Origin: Straminergon stramineum
Lineage: Eukaryota > Streptophyta > Bryopsida > Hypnales > Calliergonaceae
DNA: 64,000 nt
Direction of reading: 5' to 3'
NCBI GenBank assembly: GCA_963920665.1
Contig: OY987265.1
Location: forward strand, 21,457,001-21,521,000
The notes beneath the pieces were generated by a model. The model was not told where the DNA came from. It worked only from the letters and a program-made list of their open reading frames with translations, and ran no database searches. This document shows positions 57,795 to 64,000 of this stretch, piece by piece; within the stretch, counting starts at the first letter, position 1; each line of letters opens with the position of its first letter. Both the position numbers and the translations under genes were made by a program.

Positions 57795-58154
57795 ATGGAT
57801 ATTGAACGTACAGTCACCACACGTGGTGCTCTAATATGTGTGCTCCATGCTCTACGTGGCACTTGCAAGAGAGTCTGCTTTGACGAAATGCCCAATTCCA
57901 ATATTCTGAGATTTCTGAATGGCTGGGTCCATTTTCCAAGGACGAGTAGTAAGTCTGGGAAGTTTATTTGTGCTAAAGAATGTGGGTTGTGATCAGGTGA
58001 TGCACAGTTGGTCAATGAAGAGCAACCAAGCTTGGAATCATTCTGGAATCATGTAGCTGCCTTCCTTTACAGAAAGTCTTCCATCAGCAGTGATGCTTCA
58101 GTTCTCGCAGCTAGGGTCACGGAAGGCCGTCTTACTGGCAAGCTACTTTTGTAA
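57795..58154 (+). CDS. Possible small two-exon gene of unknown function
   Basis: Join 57795-57948 and 57997-58154 gives 103 residues in phase, with donor gtaagtc and acceptor gatcag. The product (MDIERTVTTRGALICVLHAL ... SLESFWNHVAAFLYRK ... LTGKLLL) is not recognised. Both exons look protein-like in composition, but the intron would be only 48 nt, short for a plant. It starts about 170 bp after the ATG101 stop, so it may be an alternative 3' part of that transcript or a gene remnant. Confidence 0.3.
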
Positions 58155-58177
58155 ACGTGGTAAATGAAAATTGTGTG

Positions 58178-58526
58178 TTCTAGAACCACCTATTACCACT
58201 TAAGCATTCTGTGCATGATTTGGAGCAGTGTAAGCAATGCAAATTTTCTGCCATGTAGAATGATAGAAATCATGGGTATTGTCAAATTTTCATAATTTTT
58301 TTCCTTAAATTCAATTTGTTATGAATTTTGGAAGCCAAAAGTTGGCTTGCACCCATCTCCAACATGTAGGGTCTCCCATAACCAAGCACATGTGTTGTGA
58401 TTGTGATGGCTAGAAGATGGTTTGCAACCAAAGAACTAATGATTAGAAATTAGTTAGATTTTTGTTGAATATCCCAATACCTATAGGTTGGGCATAGGGC
58501 CTAGTTGGTAATGGGTGGTTCTACCA
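58178..58526. mobile_element. MITE family A, copy 3
   Basis: The ends tagaaccacctattacca and tggtaatgggtggttctacca are inverted repeats; TA follows the right end. The body matches copy 1 ('ttctgccatgtagaatgatagaaatcatggg', 'gatggctagaagatggttt', 'ccaatacctataggttggg', each diverged). It has no ORF. Confidence 0.7.
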
Positions 58527-60379
58527 TAGATCTGATTTATTTGTACCAAAAATAGTTGAAATTTTGAAATTTATCATGAATTTTTAAATTGAGAGTTAGT
58601 TTGTTTAATGCTAGTCATGCTAATCTTTGGAAAGCTAATCGGTCTAATAGTTCCTAATTGGAGAATCATATCAAAAGACAAACTTGAAAGGCTTTTGGGG
58701 GTATTTTTTGAACTATACTAGCTATTTTCCTATAATTCCCATATGATGACATCGTGATTTTAGGATTGAATTGCATCACACTTAGATGTTTCACAATTAA
58801 AACATTTCTACCCTTTCATGCTAAAACTCGTATGATATAATTTCATAGTTGTGTTTGAAGTTTCTTACTACCCACCCTTATATACCAAATAAATAAGTCC
58901 TATGCATATTGAAATTGCCAATTACAAGTAGGATAAAGATTATTAACCTTAGATTTGGTTGGCCTAGTCTTGACAAGATAGATTAGGTTTAGAAGGGCAA
59001 TAAGGTTTGTTTTTTGTTTTTTGGAAAAGTATTGAAGTGGCAACATATAAGAAATTCTATGGCCAAATATTTTAGCATTCATCTAAATTTTGGATAGAAC
59101 TATCTTTTCATCTACGTATGTGGATGAGTTTCATTTAAACTTGGCAACTTTAACCAAATTATTTTCAAAAGTCGGAGCAACTTTGCATCATCACTCAACT
59201 TTTCTTTTAATTTTTCCTTAAGACTAGCTGCTCCCCAATTATTTTTGGTGCTTTGAGTCATTGAAATGCCCCAAAAGAAACCCTGGAAGAGCATCCACTC
59301 CTTCACTCACACTGTCACCTTTTTCCCAATTTCCAGCTGATATTGTGCAGCGACGTAGAAAATAACTTTCTTCAGGCTAGAGTTAATTTGATGCGCATAA
59401 CATTCTATTATGCAGCGACGTTGAAAACAAGTTCCTTCATAATAGAGTAATTTGATGCTCATAACATAGCATTATTGACCGCCCACTTTTTAGACAGTTG
59501 CTACATTGGGGTAAGTTGACAATAACTAACTTAAGATTATGTCTAGGGTGATTAGTTGAGCACCCACCACTTTCGTACTTGGAACTCAAATGTGACAGGG
59601 AATGTAACTAAGGAGGATAGTGACAGAATTGGAACTTACATCTTGAATATCCTGATGCTTCCCTGCATTAGCAGTTGGTCCGAAGTATTTGCAGGTGCTT
59701 TTCAAGAATGTTAGGCTACGGGACAATTGATAGAATATCATTTATCTTACTTGCATATCTAGTACTGTAACAAAACTGCACGTCACAAGAGAAGAGCATG
59801 ACCTAACAAAGTCCTGGGCTGAAGTCAAAATGGAAGGTTAGTAAACTACGTACAGTATTTTATCATTGATGAAGGCGGCGAGAATCTTTGGTAAGCAATA
59901 TACGGCTGCATTTGCAGATAGTCTAGAATCACAGCGGACCAACTCTCCGTCCTTAATGCTCCAACCTCGGAACGCCGTTGATCGGTGATAGTGGGTCAAG
60001 CCCTATCAACTCTGTCTCCTTGACTCGTAGAGACGTGACGTCGTCAATGTTTTGTTCAAAGACGTTGTCTCCACTTCTTTCTAAGCCTTAGGCTGTGCAC
60101 ATCTCAGCTCTTGTAACGATTCTTCACTGGCTCTTCTGTGCCTTCTAATGCTGTGCACTTTCGTATATCCCTAGACTGATTGCAAGGTTCCACAAATTCT
60201 TGCTCTAGCCGGAGTGGTTTAGTGTACAAGACTGAATACTGGGAAGCCTGAATGTGTTTAATTTAGAATGCTTGAGACAGTGGAGGAATCACGAAAGACA
60301 TACAAAAAGCTTTTGGTTTAGGAGGAGATTGCTAAACCAGCGACTGAATTGTCAGTGATCTGAGAATTACGCTTACATA
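58527..60379 (+). other. Upstream region of lipoxygenase
   Basis: 58530-59340 is AT-rich and has no gene. A direct duplication of about 64 bp lies at 59345-59473 ('gcagcgacgt(a/t)gaaaa', 'taatttgatgc(g/t)cataacat'). From 59860 the sequence becomes less AT-rich and probably includes promoter and leader of the lipoxygenase gene. A leader intron is possible; no TATA box is assigned. Confidence 0.45.
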
Positions 60380-63300
60380 ATGGATCAGAATGTGAAAGCG
60401 CTGGTTCCAATGCGGCAGTTACAAGGCACCATGCTTGAACTTAAAGCTCTCTCCTGTCGAAAACATAACGAATTCGCTGCTAGACTGCCTAGAACCTGCA
60501 CAATTGTTACATGTAAGTCAGGTGTGAGGAAAGTGAAAAGGAGGAATAACACAGTTCAGACCTCGCCGAGATCAGCAGGAGGATACTCAACTGCTGCGCA
60601 CACAGTAATAGAGCACAAGCTTAATTTGTGTAAGGAATTAGACACAATATGGGAGTCGAAACAAGCATCGCAAGAGCTGGAATCAAGGTTTGTTGTTGAG
60701 TTGAAGGCTATTATAGTACTGTGTAGGAAGGAATTCTTCGACATGCCTGTGGAGACTGAGGGCCTGAAGAATTGGGATCTGGAAGATGAACAATCAGGAA
60801 AGAGAGTTTCTCTTCAGCTTGTCAGCACCTTAGCAGATTCAAGTAAGTGCTGCTCCTCCTTTCCATGTACTGAATTGCGGGTGTAGTAAGAATTTGATGA
60901 GCAGAAGTAGCTTGTGAGTCTAATTGTGAGTCTTTGCTGATAACAGGTACAGGAAAAGCCATGCGCACTTCGGAGGTGGTGATAGAGAATTGGACGGCCG
61001 CTAATTCGTCGACGAGTAGTCATATTGCAGCAACAAACTTGTCAAAATATGAAGTAAAATTCAAGGTGAAGAAAGATTTTGGAGAACCTGGAGCGCTTGT
61101 TGTCAAGAATTTCCACCGAAATGAGTTTCTTCTCAAGGAAATCACAGTTGAGCTTCCTAATCATGCATGCGTTCACTTCGTCTGCGACTCGTGTGTGTAC
61201 AATGTAGCCAACTACGCCACCGACCGCATTTTTTTCGCCAATAAGGTCAGCCTTTGGCCTCCCTCCCTTGTTAGCGCCTTAGAGGTAGCTAAACAACTTC
61301 ACTTCTGCAGAGGTTTCTGAAGTTCGTCACTGCCATCTAATGCGTCTGATTTCTCTGTTTCAGGTCTACTTGCCACAGGAAACACCACCAGGTTTAAGGG
61401 AGTTGAGAGAGAAGGAACTAGAACAAATCCGTGGGGATGGAACAGGGGAGCGGAAGGAAGCTGATCAAATCTATGACTACGATGTGTACAATGACTTAGG
61501 AGACAGTGATCACCACGAGAGCCTAAAGAGACCAGTCCTGGGAAAGTGCGCTGAGTTTCCATATCCCCGGCGGATCCGCACGGGGCGGCAACGCTCCAAA
61601 ACAGGTAACATCTCGAGCACATAAATTGATCAAGTTTAGTAAGCGTCCTCAGTCCGGAGGCTCTAGCTTGATTGTTGAAGCGTGAACCCGTTGCGTCCAG
61701 ACCCTGAGTCAGAGGATCGCGGGGACATGTGGACGAATTTCTACATTCCACGGGACGAGCGATTCACTATGGTGAAGACCGACAACCTACAAGAAGATGC
61801 AATCCAGGCAGCATCGCGTAAACTGGTACCAGCAATCCAGGCTTTATATTCCACCCAGACTGAATTCGAAAGCTTGAGGGAGATTGCGGACCTGTTCAAG
61901 AATGGTATTGCAGTGACAGTCGGTTCCGATTCGGACTCCGATCGCGATTCCGATCAACCTGCACCTCAGTGTGAGACCATCCTCAAGTACCCAACCCCAA
62001 AAGTCATTGCAGGTGAACACAAATTTCCTGTACCTCTTCAGTCGAAAATTTTCTGTGTACCGGTCCTTAATTGCGATACTAACTGGAAGACTAATCATGA
62101 ACACGATGACCACTGTGGTGCAGTTGACGAGAGGGCGTGGACAATGGACGAGGAATTCGCCCGTGAAATGCTTGCCGGGTTAAACCCTGTTGTCATTTCG
62201 CAACTGCGTGAGTTTCCCATCAGGAGCAGTCTCGATGAAGCCATATACGGTAGCGCTGTTTCAGCAATCACTTCTCAACATATTGAGCCATTTATGGAGG
62301 GAATGGATGTGCCAGCGGCACTAGCAGGGCACAAGCTCTTCGTCCTCGACTACCACGATGCGTTCCTTCCCTTTGTGAGCAAGATCAACGAGAGCCCCGT
62401 TTGCAAAGCCTATGCAACGCGAACGGTTTTATTTCTGACAAAGGAAGGCACATTGAGACCAGCGGCCATCGAGTTGAGCTTACTTAAAGAAAAGGAGCCC
62501 GGCACTGTGAAACGTGTGTTCACGCCTCCTCCGATGGGAATGAAGGACTGGATGTGGGAGCTCGCAAAAGCTCATGTGCAGGCCAACGATGCTGGCTATC
62601 ACCAACTCGTCAGCCACTGGTAACATCTCTATATCCATCTCCTTCGTGTCCCATTCCAGTCTTGTGATGTTCGAAGTTCATAGAAAGAGAGGTTCCTATA
62701 CTAACCATGGTGGATGCTGCAATTTGCAGGTTGAAGTCTCATGCAACGATGGAGCCCGTGCTCATTGCCACTCACCGGCACCTAAGTGCACTGCACCCTG
62801 TGCACCAAGCCCTAGTTCCACATTTCAAGAACACTCTTGACATCAATGCTGCGGCACGGAAGGCTCTCATCAACGCAGGTGGAATCATCGAAATGACCTT
62901 CACTCCACATGCTTACGCGATGCAAATCAGCTCTGCGGCCTACAAGCATGCATGGCGCTTCGATGAACAAGCTTTGCCGGCCGACTTGATTAAGAGGTAC
63001 GTCTCCTCGCTTCTTCCCCGTCAAGATTCGAGAGAGTGAATTACAACACATTCAGCAAATTTTGACAAAATAATCCATTTGCCACTATCTGCTTCTGAAA
63101 TCATCACAATTGGCATCTAATCAGGAGCTATGATTATTGCAGGGGCATGGCGATCCCGGATGAAAACGCAGAGCATGGATTGAGATTAGTGATTGAAGAT
63201 TACCCGTTCGCAGCGGACGGACTCGAGCTTTGGAATGCGATCAATGGATGGATAGACGAGTATGTCGGCCTCATCTACTCCGACGATGAGCGCGTTCAAG

Positions 63301-63999
63301 ACGACACGGAGCTTCAAAGCTGGTGGACGGAGGTTCGCTGCGTAGGCCATGGCGACAAGAAAGATGCGCTGGGCTGGCCGACGTTGGATTCAAAGGCTTC
63401 CCTTATGCACACATTGACCACAATTGTTTGGATCGCCTCCTGCCATCACGCTGCCGTCAACTTCGGCCAGTACGAGTACGCAGGCTTCATGCCCAACCAC
63501 CCGACCATGACAAGACGACTCATCCCCTGCGAAGGAACGCCCGAGTTTCAGGAGCTTCAACGGGATCCCGAAGCGTTCTACTTGTCTACAATTTCGAATG
63601 AGACACAGGCAACTGTGATCATGACCACAACGGAGGTGCTGTCCACACACTCGAGCCACGAAGAGTTTCTCGGCCAACGCTCCACACCGAATTGGACAAG
63701 CGACGAGAAGGTACAGAACCTTGCACCCTAAACCACCATCATGTGAGCATTGCAAAACTGATATGCTCTTGGATTTCAACATAGTGGCGACTGAACTTCA
63801 ATGATAAATGCAGATTTTGTCAGTCTTCGGAAGATTTCAAGAGAGGATCAGCGAGATTGAGGAGTTGATCAAATCACGAAATGAAGAGAAGAGGCTAAAG
63901 AACCGTTATGGCCATGTGCAGCTCCCGTACGAGCTTCTGTATCCCTCGTCCGATTATGGCATGACAGGAAAAGGTGTTCCGAACAGCACTTCTATTTGA
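60380..63999 (+). CDS. LOX: Plastid-type linoleate lipoxygenase (complete, eight exons)
   Basis: Join 60380-60842, 60947-61245, 61364-61604, 61701-62012, 62124-62619, 62730-62996, 63143-63710, 63814-63999; 943 residues. Lipoxygenases add O2 to polyunsaturated fatty acids, the first step of oxylipin (including jasmonate-type) synthesis. The first about 75 residues are rich in Ser/Thr/Arg/Lys, consistent with a plastid transit peptide. A PLAT region follows (about 80-240), then the catalytic domain with [50 protein letters not shown]. Iron ligands are visible: His603 and His608 (HWLKSH), His795 and Asn799 (HAAVN) and the C-terminal Ile943 (..PNSTSI). The 62013-62123 segment is in frame but is interpreted as an intron (GT-AG, TACTAAC branch-like motif). 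9- or 13-specificity cannot be decided here. Confidence 0.94.
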
Positions 64000-64000
64000 C

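Overview
This is nuclear DNA of a land plant. The evidence is spliced genes with GT-AG introns encoding plant-type proteins (plastid-type lipoxygenase, ATG101, V-ATPase subunit c, Pol III subunit RPC4), a chromovirus-type Ty3/gypsy retrotransposon with an initiator-Met tRNA primer site, and many small inverted-repeat transposons in AT-rich DNA. The lineage cannot be fixed from the sequence; I infer a plant with a repeat-rich genome and do not claim a species.

Left half (1-44.3 kb): a degenerate tandem segmental duplication. A GC/CT-rich promoter block occurs four times (about 2.6, 9.9, 20.0 and 36.2 kb). It is followed by an unrecognised gene family at three of them (intact at 10534-12330; broken at 20616-22448 and 36729-38506). 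V-ATPase subunit c (VHA-c) copies follow (truncated at 24.1-25.3 kb, broken at 40.4-41.96 kb, intact at 43.1-44.3 kb), with exon-1 scars near 6.2 and 15.8 kb. A very young 7.78-kb chromovirus (28010-35790, two 1124-bp LTRs, 5-bp target duplication) has landed between the second and third copies of the family. The unknown protein has a two-helix membrane hairpin, a segment resembling an AP2/ERF domain and a C-terminal coiled coil. It is the best candidate here for something undescribed.

Right half (44.3-64 kb): ordinary single-copy genes separated by repeats. A minus-strand gene for a conserved uncharacterised plant protein (44.7-45.7 kb, probably continuing to 48.0 kb) is divergent to RPC4 (48845-49939). 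Then come a repeat-rich 5-kb gap, ATG101 (55084-57622, seven exons), a possible small two-exon gene (57.8-58.15 kb), and a complete plastid-type lipoxygenase (60380-63999, eight exons once a 111-bp in-frame intron is recognised).

Small transposon families can be defined from the sequence: family A (about 350-390 bp, TA target site), family B (about 200-230 bp, ends TTAACCC..GGGTTAA), family C (about 230 bp) and a 0.9-kb element with a 9-bp target duplication. Several are confirmed by comparing occupied and empty sites between duplicated units. Functionally the genes are unrelated (proton pumping, Pol III transcription, autophagy initiation, oxylipin synthesis). I see no operon-like logic.
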